This document shows, in pieces, positions 1-7,780 of a DNA stretch of 64,000 bases (position 1 is the first letter of the stretch; each line of letters starts with the position of its first letter). The translations under genes were made by a program, and so were the position numbers. The notes under the pieces were generated by a model. It searched no databases, was not told the origin of the DNA, and saw nothing but the letters and a program-made list of their open reading frames with translations. The stretch spans positions 889,706-953,705 of the forward strand of contig NZ_CM001555.1 in assembly GCF_000275865.1 (NCBI RefSeq). Reading direction: 5' to 3'. Origin of the DNA: Methanofollis liminatans DSM 4140. Its GTDB lineage: Archaea; Halobacteriota; Methanomicrobia; Methanomicrobiales; Methanofollaceae.

Positions 1-134
1 TCAACCCGGCCTCCCTGACCAAACTGATGGACCGCGGGACGTCGCAGGCGATCGGGATCGTCTCCGATGCCGGGACGTTCTTCCCGATGCTTGCCAGAAA
101 ACTCGAAATTCTCTCGAGAAAAGTCAGCGAGTGA
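1..134 (+). CDS. C-terminal fragment of an unidentified protein
   Basis: An open frame runs from the window edge (first full codon at position 3) to a TGA at 132-134. It encodes 43 residues ending in LSRKVSE. The fragment contains [13 protein letters not shown] followed by a basic, helical tail. The start and most of the gene lie outside the window, and I do not recognise the family from this tail. Its stop overlaps the last 11 bases of the convergent radical SAM gene, so the two genes are packed tail to tail. Confidence 0.6.
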   Translation, partial: NPASLTKLMDRGTSQAIGIVSDAGTFFPMLARKLEILSRKVSE

Positions 135-1116
135 GGGGCATGCACCAGGGCCGCTCGTTCGCGAGGACGAACTCCCACTCTTTTTTACAGCCGCACTCGA
201 TCTCGGCCAGGGCCCGGATCAGTTCCACGTCCCCGGTCAGGGCGTATTCGTTGATGCCCGCGACGATCTCGCGGTCGTGGGCTCCACAGTTGTGCGGGCC
301 CCTGATGTAGCCGCCGCCGACCGGATCGCAGAAGACCGGGACGCCCGGGTCCACGTTGCCGAGCACCTCAAGGATGCTCCAGAGATACGGCGGCCGGTAG
401 GCCCCGTCCCGCCAGAACCGTTCGAGCTCGGTCCGTTTCTGGACGGTGCAGGCGTTCATGGAGATCATCCCGCAGTACGGCGCCACCTCTTTGATGGACT
501 GTTTCATGTCGTCTATTGCTTCCTGCTCGGTCAGGAACAGGGGTTTTAAGAGCAGGTATGCCTTGACGCCTGCACCGGCGGCAGAGGCGCGCTGCCATGC
601 GGCGATGTAGTCTGCAAAGGAGAATCCTTTCCTGATCGACTTCTCCCTGATGGCGTCGTCCGTGGTCTCAAGCCCCATGGCGACGTGGAAGGGGGTGTCG
701 GTCGCGCCGGTGTCGAGTGCGGCGACCATCGCCTCCACCGCATCTCCATCCACATATTCGGGGCGGGTCTCGACGATGACAACCTTGCCGGCGAACGCCC
801 GGGCGACATCCTCCCTGAACGCCGGTGGCACTTCGACGGGGTCGAGGAAACTCCCTGAGGTGAAGATCTTCACCATGCCGATCTGCGTGAGGTCGAAGGT
901 GTCGAGCACCCACGAAAGCTGGCCGCGCAAGGATGTGAGCAGTTCCTCAGGCGAGGCCCCGAACGAGCCGTCGAAACGGTAGCCGCACATGAGGCACCGG
1001 CGGTACGAGCACCCGCCGCTTTTGAAGATGATGGTGAGGGAACCGAGGACCTCCCCCTCGTACCGGTCTTTCCCGGTCCATGAAGCCAGTGGTTTGATCG
1101 GTGCAACAGATATCAT
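124..1116 (-). CDS. Archaeosine biosynthesis radical SAM protein RaSEA
   Basis: A 330-residue radical SAM enzyme. It matches the archaeal RaSEA family, which works with ArcS to convert the preQ0-lysine adduct on tRNA position 15 into archaeosine. The cluster-binding cysteines are C36, C41 and C44 ([13 protein letters not shown], a C-x4-C-x2-C spacing), and a further CGC motif lies near the C-terminus. The start is ATG at 1116 (MISVAPIK), preceded by a GAGGTG ribosome-binding site. The frame stays open 43 codons further upstream, but that stretch overlaps the divergent secreted-protein gene and looks non-coding. Family assignment is from motif and overall sequence memory, not a search. Confidence 0.85.
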   Translation of the reverse strand: MISVAPIKPLASWTGKDRYEGEVLGSLTIIFKSGGCSYRRCLMCGYRFDGSFGASPEELLTSLRGQLSWVLDTFDLTQIGMVKIFTSGSFLDPVEVPPAFREDVARAFAGKVVIVETRPEYVDGDAVEAMVAALDTGATDTPFHVAMGLETTDDAIREKSIRKGFSFADYIAAWQRASAAGAGVKAYLLLKPLFLTEQEAIDDMKQSIKEVAPYCGMISMNACTVQKRTELERFWRDGAYRPPYLWSILEVLGNVDPGVPVFCDPVGGGYIRGPHNCGAHDREIVAGINEYALTGDVELIRALAEIECGCKKEWEFVLANERPWCMPLTR

Positions 1117-1144
1117 TAACACCTCATTCGTTGATCTCCTCAGT

Positions 1145-2230
1145 ATGAAAAGGATTGGATTATCCCTGTTCTGCCTCCTCTGCCTCCTCCTTGCAGGACA
1201 GGCCTCGGCAGCACAGGTGTATCTGAATGTTCCGGCTTCGGTCAACGCCGGTCAGTCCCTTGAGGTGACCGGGACCACGTCCGGCGCGAATCCGGGGTAT
1301 GCGTTCGATCTCGTCTTCTACGACGCCACGTACACCAAGACGGAGCTTGCCCGGCAGCAGGTGGTGCTGCAGAAGGACGGAACATTTTCGGCGACGTTCT
1401 CGACCGACGGCCTGACTGCCGGCCAGTACTCGATCGAGATCCAGGAGCAGGGCGACGGCATCTTTGGCAGCACAAAAAAACCGGTGCTCCTTAAGATCGT
1501 GAACAGGACGGCTGATCTTACCGTATCCTCCCCACTGACCCAGGCGTACGACGGCACCCTTCTGGTCGCAGGCTCGATCAAAAATTATGGCAATGCGGGC
1601 GTGCAGCTGACGGTGAAGACCGCGGCCGGGGACTCCGTCTTCTCTCCGCGCTATATCTCAACATCAAACGGTGCGTTCTCGCAGAGGGTGCCGATCCATG
1701 CAGGGGGTCAGTATGTCGCCGAGATCATGGACAACACCAGCTATGTCTGGACCGTCGAGTACACGGTGACCGGTGGCGTGGCGACGACGGCGACCACAGA
1801 ACCGTCCGTCGACGAGGGTCGGACCTATTCGGCCTCAGCGACGGCGTCCAGGACTGCACCTGCCTATTTTGCGGTGGCGACCCTCGGCGGGGCGGTGACG
1901 ATCACCACCTCCTCGGGGATCGACTGGGTGCTCGAGTACATCGATGAGAATGGTGTGCGGACGACGGTAAACAACCAGGGGACGTCGGCGCCCGAACGCG
2001 TCACGTTCCCGGCGGGCGGTGGCACGGTCTATGTGAAGGTGGCCCCGCAGCTCTATACCGATTCCGGGCGTGTGACCCTCACGGCCAGCAATGTGGCGTC
2101 GGTGGCTGTCGATGCCTCTGTGGCGTCGAAGTTCGGGGACCCGGTGCCGACGACGACACAGGCGAGCCCTCTTCCCCTCTGGGTCGTGCCTGCGGCGCTC
2201 GGGGCCCTCTTCCTGCTGCGGCGGCGCTGA
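1145..2230 (+). CDS. Secreted or surface-anchored protein with C-terminal membrane anchor
   Basis: A 361-residue protein starting at ATG 1145. Residues 1-23 form a signal peptide (MKRIGLSLFCLLCLLLAGQASA). The mature part is rich in Thr, Ser, Val and Gly and looks like several beta-sandwich domains. It ends with a Thr-rich linker, one hydrophobic segment (PLPLWVVPAALGALFLL) and an RRR tail. This tripartite end resembles archaeal surface proteins held by a C-terminal anchor or processed by an archaeosortase, but a classic PGF motif is not visible. The start is set by the signal peptide; the frame is open further upstream. It probably sits on the cell surface; no enzymatic motif is evident. Confidence 0.8.
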   Translation: MKRIGLSLFCLLCLLLAGQASAAQVYLNVPASVNAGQSLEVTGTTSGANPGYAFDLVFYDATYTKTELARQQVVLQKDGTFSATFSTDGLTAGQYSIEIQEQGDGIFGSTKKPVLLKIVNRTADLTVSSPLTQAYDGTLLVAGSIKNYGNAGVQLTVKTAAGDSVFSPRYISTSNGAFSQRVPIHAGGQYVAEIMDNTSYVWTVEYTVTGGVATTATTEPSVDEGRTYSASATASRTAPAYFAVATLGGAVTITTSSGIDWVLEYIDENGVRTTVNNQGTSAPERVTFPAGGGTVYVKVAPQLYTDSGRVTLTASNVASVAVDASVASKFGDPVPTTTQASPLPLWVVPAALGALFLLRRR

Positions 2231-2280
2231 ACGGTATATCCCACATCTTTTTTAAGCGCCAGAACAATTATTTATGGCGT

Positions 2281-2364
2281 GCCGAGATAGTCTAGTCCGG
2301 GAAGGCGGCGGCCTTGAAAGCCGCTGGTGCTCGCACCTCGGGAGTTCAAATCTCCCTCTCGGCG
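2281..2364 (+). tRNA. tRNA-Ser (TGA anticodon)
   Basis: The acceptor strands GCCGAGA (2281-2287) and TCTCGGC (2357-2363) pair perfectly, with discriminator G at 2364. The anticodon stem is GCGGC/GCCGC and the 7-nt loop CTTGAAA gives anticodon TGA. A long variable arm (TGGTGCTCGCACC), typical of serine tRNAs, is followed by the T arm GGGAG-TTCAAAT-CTCCC. No 3' CCA is encoded. A T-rich TATA-like stretch (TTTTTTAA) lies about 30 bases upstream. Confidence 0.95.
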
Positions 2365-2584
2365 CTAAAGACCCTGTTTTGATTCTTCTGCCCTCGTTCT
2401 CAATTGCATCTGTTCTGCCGCTTCTCTCGCCCGCTAGGTGCACCCTCTGGTGCCGATTGGACCGGAAAGAGAGAAAATAGCCTGAAGAGACTGTACCGAT
2501 CCCCCTTCAACCGCACCCGGCAGGCCCGCCGGATCGGCACACCTATACCGCCGTCCGTGAATACTTCCCTGAGTGTGAACCAGC

Positions 2585-3055
2585 GTGCCTGACAAGTCTG
2601 TGAATGATGTGACAGAAGAGGTGCCCTCCACAGAAGTGATGGAGCGGTGCGTGGAACAGGACCTTGACGGCCTCGTCGACCTCCTCTTCAACGGCGGGTC
2701 CAGAAACGTGCGGGAGGACGCTGCCCTCGCGATCGGGATATTGATGGGAGACGACGCCATCGAGCCGTTTATCGGTCTCTTTGCCCACGAGGACCCCGAG
2801 ATCAGAATGGTGGCGTCCTGGGGCCTCAACGCCATCGGTGCGCCGGCCGTCGGCGGACTTGTTGCCGCCCTCTCAAATGAAGACGCCATCATCAGGAAAT
2901 GGGCCGTCTATACGCTCGGGTTCATCGGGGGCTGCAGGGCCGAGAGGGCGCTCGCGCAGATGGTGGACGACGAAGATCCTGATGTCAGGTGGTGGGCGGC
3001 ATGGGCCCTCGACCATATCCTGGAGATGCACGGGACCTGCTGCTCGGGCTGCTGA
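2585..3055 (+). CDS. HEAT-repeat (PBS lyase-like) protein
   Basis: A 156-residue protein starting at GTG 2585. After about 25 acidic residues it consists of four HEAT-type helical repeats, visible as repeated patterns such as VREDAALAIG, IRMVASWGLNAIG, IRKWAVYTLGFIGG and VRWWAAWALDHI. Such repeats form solenoids that bind other proteins, so a scaffold role is likely but the partner is unknown. The C-terminus carries a small cysteine cluster (CCSGC) that could bind metal or form disulfides. It stands alone between tRNA-Ser and a PAS protein and is followed by a strong T-run terminator. Confidence 0.8.
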   Translation: MPDKSVNDVTEEVPSTEVMERCVEQDLDGLVDLLFNGGSRNVREDAALAIGILMGDDAIEPFIGLFAHEDPEIRMVASWGLNAIGAPAVGGLVAALSNEDAIIRKWAVYTLGFIGGCRAERALAQMVDDEDPDVRWWAAWALDHILEMHGTCCSGC

Positions 3056-3083
3056 TGTCTCTCCCTCCCCTCCTTTGAAACAC

Positions 3084-3099
3084 TTTTTTTTCTTTTTTT
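3084..3099 (+). terminator. T-run terminator after the HEAT-repeat gene
   Basis: Two consecutive runs of seven or more T separated by one C lie about 30 bases after the stop codon. This is the usual archaeal intrinsic termination signal. Confidence 0.7.
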
Positions 3100-3133
3100 C
3101 CATCTCTATTCTCGGGATCAAAAAAGAAATGTA

Positions 3134-3145
3134 TTAAGTACTTAA
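3134..3145 (+). promoter_or_regulatory. Palindromic TATA region of the PAS-protein promoter
   Basis: TTAAGTACTTAA is a perfect 12-bp palindrome located 25-36 bases before the ATG at 3170. It coincides with where the TATA box of this gene is expected, so it is probably the TATA element and may also be a repressor site. Confidence 0.45.
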
Positions 3146-3169
3146 ATGGAGTTATTTTAACAGAGACGC

Positions 3170-4189
3170 ATGCGCGCGATTGATGAGGGCAGATCTCTGG
3201 AGGCACTTGAGGAGCGATCCGGGGAAGACCTCTGGCAGAGGGTCTTCGATGCGATCGAGGATCCCATTTTTATCCAGAACGCCAGTGGCGTCATCCTCCG
3301 GGCCAACCGGGCTGCCGGCGCCCTGCTGGGACGGTCTGCCGAAGCCCTTGTCGGCAGGTTCTGCTATGAGGTCGTCCATGGCACGGCGAGTTTCATCGAA
3401 GGGTGCCCCTTTGTCAGGTCATGGGCGTCGCGCTGCAGGGAGAGTTATACCCTCTTCATGCATGACCGGTGGTATCGGGTCACCATCGATCCCCTCCTCG
3501 ATGCGAAACAGAACGTCGTCGGGGCGATCCACATCATCGCCGATATGAGCGAGATCAAACGGATCGATGAGTTAAGGTCGCATCTCGCCGCAATCCTCGA
3601 GACCAGCGAGGAAGCCATCGTCGGCACCGCCCTGGACGGGCGGATCGTCTCCATGAATGCATCGGCACAACGTCTCTTCGGCTTCGACAGCGCAGGGGCA
3701 CAGGGCCGGCAGGTCACCGATACCGTCCCTGATGAACGAAAAGTGGCGTGGAACGCGGCGATCTCGCGGGTGATCGGCGGCGATGCCGGAAAACGTTTTG
3801 AGTCCGAGATCGTCGTCGGCGGGGAACGCCTGGAAATATCGGTCGGAATATCTCGTGTCCTCGATGAGCGAGGAGTTGTCGGCGGCATCTCCTTCATGAT
3901 CCACGATCTGTCGGCGCAGCGGAGGGCCGAACGCGCCCTTGTGGCGTACGTGACCGAGGCGTCGCTGAGGATGAAGGTCCCGCTCGGTGCCGTTTCAGAG
4001 GAGGTTGACCGGGTTACCGCCCTCCTTGCCGGGGGAGCGATCACGCCGCTGGAGGCGGTCGCCATCCTTAAGGTCCAGAAAACTCATCTCGACCAGATCG
4101 CCCGGAATCTCGCCGATCTCGATCGCGCCGTCGCCAACTCTGACGGAGAGATCCCTGAGGCGTACCGGCGATTTTTTGCCGGAGAATAG
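3170..4189 (+). CDS. PAS-PAS sensor protein without a kinase domain
   Basis: A 339-residue cytoplasmic protein. A first PAS domain spans roughly residues 20-125 (DAIEDPIFIQNASGVILRAN) and a second about 135-250 (AILETSEEAIVGTALDGRIVSMN). The final 85 residues are helical and resemble a histidine kinase dimerisation region (AYVTEASLRMKVPLGAV), but there is no catalytic His in an H-box and no HATPase domain. The family usually senses ligands or redox state. Here the output would have to come from partner binding or the C-terminal helices. It has its own promoter and lies upstream of hypCAE on the same strand, separated by about 100 bases, so it is probably a separate transcription unit. Confidence 0.8.
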   Translation: MRAIDEGRSLEALEERSGEDLWQRVFDAIEDPIFIQNASGVILRANRAAGALLGRSAEALVGRFCYEVVHGTASFIEGCPFVRSWASRCRESYTLFMHDRWYRVTIDPLLDAKQNVVGAIHIIADMSEIKRIDELRSHLAAILETSEEAIVGTALDGRIVSMNASAQRLFGFDSAGAQGRQVTDTVPDERKVAWNAAISRVIGGDAGKRFESEIVVGGERLEISVGISRVLDERGVVGGISFMIHDLSAQRRAERALVAYVTEASLRMKVPLGAVSEEVDRVTALLAGGAITPLEAVAILKVQKTHLDQIARNLADLDRAVANSDGEIPEAYRRFFAGE

Positions 4190-4286
4190 GGGTATAGGCC
4201 CCTTCACACTATCTTATTGTGCATATGTAACTTCGGAAGGTGTTTTTACTTTCAGCGCACAAACTCCCTACCTGAGGGAATGCTGA

Positions 4287-4511
4287 ATGTGTGTTGCAGT
4301 TCCGGCCGAAGTAATTGAGATCAAGGACGGCAATATCGGCGTCGTTGATTATGGCGAGCTCAGACAGGAGGTGCGGCTCGATCTCGTCGATGTCGAGATC
4401 GGCGAGTTCGTCCTTGTTCATGTCGGCTTTGCCATCCAGAAGCTGAGCCGTGAGGAGGGCCTGTCCACCAGAGAACTCTTCAAGGAAGTCTACGCGGCGA
4501 TGGAAGAATAA
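4287..4511 (+). CDS. hypC: Hydrogenase maturation chaperone HypC
   Basis: A 74-residue protein starting MCVAVPAEV. The invariant N-terminal Cys2 is what HypC uses to contact HypD and the hydrogenase large-subunit precursor while the Fe(CN)2CO group is delivered. Length and the internal GELRQEVRLDLV strand fit the family. It is the first gene of hypC-hypA-hypE, with hypA beginning 2 bases after its stop. The products would mature the [NiFe] hydrogenases of this organism, including the Mbh and Eha enzymes encoded later in the window. HypB, HypD and HypF are not in the window. Confidence 0.95.
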   Translation: MCVAVPAEVIEIKDGNIGVVDYGELRQEVRLDLVDVEIGEFVLVHVGFAIQKLSREEGLSTRELFKEVYAAMEE

Positions 4512-4513
4512 CA

Positions 4514-4855
4514 ATGCATGAATACAGCATCGCATACGACATCGCCGCAACGGCGCGGCGTGCGGCTCTTGAAAATCACGCCTCGCAGGTGAAAACGGTC
4601 AGGGTCGACATCGGCGAGATCGCCATGGTCAACCCCGATCAGGTGAAATTCCTTTTTGATGCCATTATCGAGGACGACCCCCTCTTCAAAGGCGTTGTGA
4701 TGGTCTGCCGTGAGATAAAAGTTACAAGCCGGTGCGACTGCGGGTATGAAGGCAATGAACGTTTTGTCTGTCCGCAGTGCGGCGGTCTACCCCAGATCGT
4801 CGGAGGAAAAGAGATCGTCGTTTCGAATATTGAGATAGAAGTGGATGAGTCATGA
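4514..4855 (+). CDS. hypA: Hydrogenase nickel-insertion protein HypA
   Basis: A 113-residue protein beginning MHEYSIAYD; the N-terminal Met-His-Glu motif is the nickel site of HypA. The zinc site is formed by C74 and C76 and by C86 and C89 (CDCG and CPQC), so the first pair has C-x-C spacing rather than the usual C-x2-C. HypA delivers nickel with HypB to the hydrogenase large subunit. The stop overlaps the hypE start by 4 bases (ATGA), which implies translational coupling. Confidence 0.95.
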   Translation: MHEYSIAYDIAATARRAALENHASQVKTVRVDIGEIAMVNPDQVKFLFDAIIEDDPLFKGVVMVCREIKVTSRCDCGYEGNERFVCPQCGGLPQIVGGKEIVVSNIEIEVDES

Positions 4856-5847
4856 AAGTCAACCTGATGCATGGTGCGGGCGGCGAGGTGATGGGCGAAC
4901 TCCTCGGCGTTCTTACAAAATTTACCCACAACAACGCCGGCGGGATCGGTCTTGAGTCCCTGGACGACGGTGCAGTGATCCCGATCGGAGACCAGAAGAT
5001 CGTCTTTACGACCGACAGCCATGTCGTCCACCCGATCTTTTTCCCGGGCGGGGACATCGGGAGGATCGCCGTGTCGGGCACGATCAACGATCTGGCGATG
5101 ATGGGCGGCCGGCCCATCGCCCTCTCCTGCGGCATGGTCATCGAGGAGGGCTTCGAGGTCGCCGACCTCGAGCGGATCGTCTCCTCGATGGACGGCGCTC
5201 TGGGGGAGGTCGGCGCTTCGATCGTCACCGGCGATACCAAAGTCCTCGAAAAGGGTTCCCTTGACGGGATCGTGATCAATACCGCGGGAATCGGCGTCGC
5301 CGAGAAGGTCGTGCGGGACAACGGTCTCCTGCCCGGCGACGTCATCATCGCCAGCGGCACCATCGGCGATCACGGCATCGCCATCATGGCCCACCGCGAG
5401 GGCTTCGATCTCGGCGAGCAGATCAGGTCAGACGTCGCCCCCCTCTGGGGGATGGTGAAACTGGCGCTCGCCGCCGGGGAGATCCACGCGATGAAAGATC
5501 CGACGCGCGGCGGGTTTGCAAACGCGATAAACGAGATGGCGCGCAAAAGCGGTGTGCATGTCGAGATCGAGGAGGAGGCCCTCCCGATCAGGACGAACGT
5601 CAGGAGCGCCGCCGCCATGCTCGGCATCGACCCGCTCGAAGTCGCCAACGAGGGCAAGGCAATCATGGGCGTCGCCGCGGAGGATGCTGAAGCAATCCTC
5701 GCCGCCCTGCGGTCCCACCCCTATGGGCAGGACGCCGCCGTCATCGGAAGGGTCACGGAAGGGCGCGACGTCGTGATGAAGACAAAGATCGGCGGCGAGC
5801 GCTATATCGAACCGCCGGTGGGCGACCCGGTTCCCCGGGTCTGCTGA
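4852..5847 (+). CDS. hypE: Carbamoyl-dehydratase HypE
   Basis: A 331-residue protein of the AIR synthase/PurM-like fold. It has the glycine-rich N-terminus MKVNLMHGAGGEVMGEL, an ATP-binding region (SGTINDLAMMGGRP, DPTRGGFANAINEMA) and the diagnostic C-terminal PRVC. The terminal Cys is carbamoylated by HypF and dehydrated by HypE to a thiocyanate, giving the cyanide ligands of the hydrogenase iron. It is the third gene of hypCAE. The pyrC gene follows 30 bases downstream on the same strand and may be co-transcribed. Confidence 0.96.
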   Translation: MKVNLMHGAGGEVMGELLGVLTKFTHNNAGGIGLESLDDGAVIPIGDQKIVFTTDSHVVHPIFFPGGDIGRIAVSGTINDLAMMGGRPIALSCGMVIEEGFEVADLERIVSSMDGALGEVGASIVTGDTKVLEKGSLDGIVINTAGIGVAEKVVRDNGLLPGDVIIASGTIGDHGIAIMAHREGFDLGEQIRSDVAPLWGMVKLALAAGEIHAMKDPTRGGFANAINEMARKSGVHVEIEEEALPIRTNVRSAAAMLGIDPLEVANEGKAIMGVAAEDAEAILAALRSHPYGQDAAVIGRVTEGRDVVMKTKIGGERYIEPPVGDPVPRVC

Positions 5848-5877
5848 ACATTATTTTACTCTCTGGAGGCTGGACCT

Positions 5878-7146
5878 ATGGGTGATCAGGTATCGTGCGT
5901 GCTGAAAAACGTCACCCTCCCTGACGGCAGGGTGACCGACCTCACCCTCGGCGGAGGAAGGGTGCTCCACGCCGGTGCGCCGGGCCGGGCCGAGGAGGTG
6001 ATCGACGCCGCAGGGCTGGTCTGCGTCCCTGCCGCGGTGGACATGCACACCCACCTCAGGGGCGGGGGCCAGCGCCAGAAGGAGGACTGGCGGAGCGGGA
6101 CGACGAGCGCTCTTTTCGGCGGGGTGACGGTCGTTGTCGACCAGCCGAACACCGTCCCGCCGCTGACGACGCCCGGGGCCTTTGCGGCGCGGGTGCGGGA
6201 GGCAGAAGAGGAGGCCGTCTGCGCCTTCGGCATCAACGGTGGCGTCGTTCCAGGCGCGGACCTTGCCGGACTCTGGCGTGCCGGGGCCCTTGCCTTCGGC
6301 GAGATCTTTGCCGGCCCTTCCAGTTATGGCGCCGCCGTGCCACCTGAAACTCTTCGTGAGGCGTTTATCTCCCTGCGTGCCCTCGGCGCCCTCGCCACCG
6401 TCCATGCAGAGGACCCCCTGCCCGGGACGCCCGCGGACCTGCCCGATCACGACCGCCTCAGGCCCGCCCTGACCGAGGCGGAGGCCGTGAGGGCGGTCTG
6501 CGCTCTCCTCCCTCCCGGGGGGCGGGTCCACTTCTGCCATATGAGCACCGCCGCTGCCGTCGACGCCGCCTGCGGCACCGTCGAGGCGACGCCGCACCAT
6601 CTCTTTCTCTCGTGGGAACGCTTCGACCGGGACGACACCCGGGCGCGGGTCAACCCTCCTCTCCGCACAGAGCGGGAGCGAAAAGCGCTCTGGAGCCGCT
6701 GGGAAAGGATCGACGCCGTCGCCTCCGACCATGCGCCCCACACGGCTGCCGAGAAGGGCGCTCCTTTCCCCGACGCCCCCTCGGGCATGCCGGGCGTCGA
6801 GACGATGCTCCCCCTCCTCATGGCAGAGGTTTTTGCCGGGAGGATCACGCTGGAATCGGTGATCGAGAAGACTTCTTCCAACCCGGCCCGGATCCTCGGC
6901 ATCCCGAAGGCCGGGTTTGAGCCCGGCGACCGGGCGGACTTCGCCCTCTATCCCCGGGAGACGGTGCAGATCGATCCCGATGCGCTCCACACGAAATGCC
7001 GGTGGACGCCGTTCGAGGGTATGGCAGCGGTGTTCCCGGAGATCGTGGTGATGGGCGGGCGTTGTGCCGTGAGGGACGGTGACCTCCTCTCCTGCCGCGG
7101 AGAGTGGATCAGAGGGAAGGGCTATTATCCCCGGGGCGCCCAATAG
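5878..7146 (+). CDS. pyrC: Dihydroorotase
   Basis: A 422-residue amidohydrolase that cyclises carbamoyl aspartate to dihydroorotate in pyrimidine synthesis. The metal-binding HxH is H57/H59 (DMHTHLR). Later motifs are HAED, FCHMST and the catalytic SDHAPHT. Where many dihydroorotases carry the carboxylated metal-bridging lysine (K-x-F), this protein appears to have GEIF, so it may use one metal or a carboxylate bridge; that alignment is mine and unverified. GGAGG precedes the ATG. It follows hypE by 30 bases. Hydantoinase-like activity is the main alternative, but the HLR motif and methanogen context favour PyrC. Confidence 0.88.
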   Translation: MGDQVSCVLKNVTLPDGRVTDLTLGGGRVLHAGAPGRAEEVIDAAGLVCVPAAVDMHTHLRGGGQRQKEDWRSGTTSALFGGVTVVVDQPNTVPPLTTPGAFAARVREAEEEAVCAFGINGGVVPGADLAGLWRAGALAFGEIFAGPSSYGAAVPPETLREAFISLRALGALATVHAEDPLPGTPADLPDHDRLRPALTEAEAVRAVCALLPPGGRVHFCHMSTAAAVDAACGTVEATPHHLFLSWERFDRDDTRARVNPPLRTERERKALWSRWERIDAVASDHAPHTAAEKGAPFPDAPSGMPGVETMLPLLMAEVFAGRITLESVIEKTSSNPARILGIPKAGFEPGDRADFALYPRETVQIDPDALHTKCRWTPFEGMAAVFPEIVVMGGRCAVRDGDLLSCRGEWIRGKGYYPRGAQ

Positions 7147-7206
7147 ATCTGTGCCGATACATGCACATCCATAGGTCCCCGGGCGATCGACTGGCAGAGC
7201 CTGGAT

Positions 7207-7305
7207 ATGAGCTTCGGGACAACCCGGATGTGCGACAGGCGCGCCCGGCGCATGGGTTATACCGGCGAGGTACGGCACAAGCCACCGATGAACAACGGTT
7301 GTTAG
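7207..7305 (+). CDS. Possible 32-residue microprotein
   Basis: An ATG at 7207 opens a 32-codon frame ending at TAG 7303-7305, lying between pyrC and the DUF167 gene. The peptide is basic, has Cys9 and a C-terminal Cys32 (MSFGTTRMCDRRARRMGYTG, then EVRHKPPMNNGC). About 25 of 32 codons end in G or C, like neighbouring real genes. The frame is also open upstream to the pyrC stop. A ribosome-binding site is weak (CCTGGAT). I do not recognise the peptide; it could be a real small protein or a chance frame. Confidence 0.35.
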   Translation: MSFGTTRMCDRRARRMGYTGEVRHKPPMNNGC

Positions 7306-7329
7306 CGCCGGGCGACACGGAGATGACTG

Positions 7330-7650
7330 ATGCCGCCTCTGGAAGATGCCGTTTCCGGTTCAGACGACCATGCCGTGATCACGCTCGATGTTTCGGCCGG
7401 TTCGAAAAAAGACTCTTTTCCGTCAGGCTATAATCCCTGGCGCAGTGCCGTCGAGTGTCATGTCTCAGCGCCTGCCGTCGGGGGAAAGGCGAATAAAGCA
7501 ATCATCGGCCTTGTCGCAGAGGCATTTGGCGTCCAGAAATCAGCGGTGCATATCCTTTCGGGCACCACCTCGACGGTCAAAAGAGTGGAGATCAGGGGTC
7601 TGTCGAGGCTCCAGGCCATCACGGTGTTAAAAGGCTATATTTCTGTTTAA
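7330..7650 (+). CDS. DUF167 (YggU/UPF0235) family protein
   Basis: A 106-residue protein. The family signature is clear in SAVECHVSAPAVGGKANKAI followed by an alternating strand/helix pattern and SGTTSTVKRVEI. DUF167 proteins are small alpha/beta proteins found in all domains; their molecular role is not established. A GGAG lies 8 bases before ATG 7330. It sits between the pyrC region and dnaG, the latter with its own promoter, and may be the last gene of the pyrC unit. Confidence 0.85.
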   Translation: MPPLEDAVSGSDDHAVITLDVSAGSKKDSFPSGYNPWRSAVECHVSAPAVGGKANKAIIGLVAEAFGVQKSAVHILSGTTSTVKRVEIRGLSRLQAITVLKGYISV

Positions 7651-7739
7651 TACTGGAATATCCTCGGTTTTTGCAGATTTTCCCGTGGGGTGCATGTATA
7701 AGTACTTGGGGAATATATCTACTATTGTTATCTATGGGC

Positions 7740-7763
7740 TGTCATAGTATTACTGATATGACA
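7740..7763 (+). promoter_or_regulatory. Inverted repeat in the dnaG leader
   Basis: TGTCATA and TATGACA form perfect 7-bp arms separated by 10 bases, ending 7 bases before the GGAGG of dnaG. TATA-like sequences lie 20-45 bases further upstream (TGTATAAGTA, GAATATATCT). It could be a repressor site or an mRNA hairpin just before the ribosome-binding site. Confidence 0.4.
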
Positions 7764-7780
7764 TATCCTGGAGGCTTATT

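Noticed and set aside
4213-4240. TGCATATG shared upstream of hypC and in the mbh upstream region (54292-54302)
   Set aside because: An 8-mer is expected about once or twice by chance in this window; positions relative to the promoters also differ.
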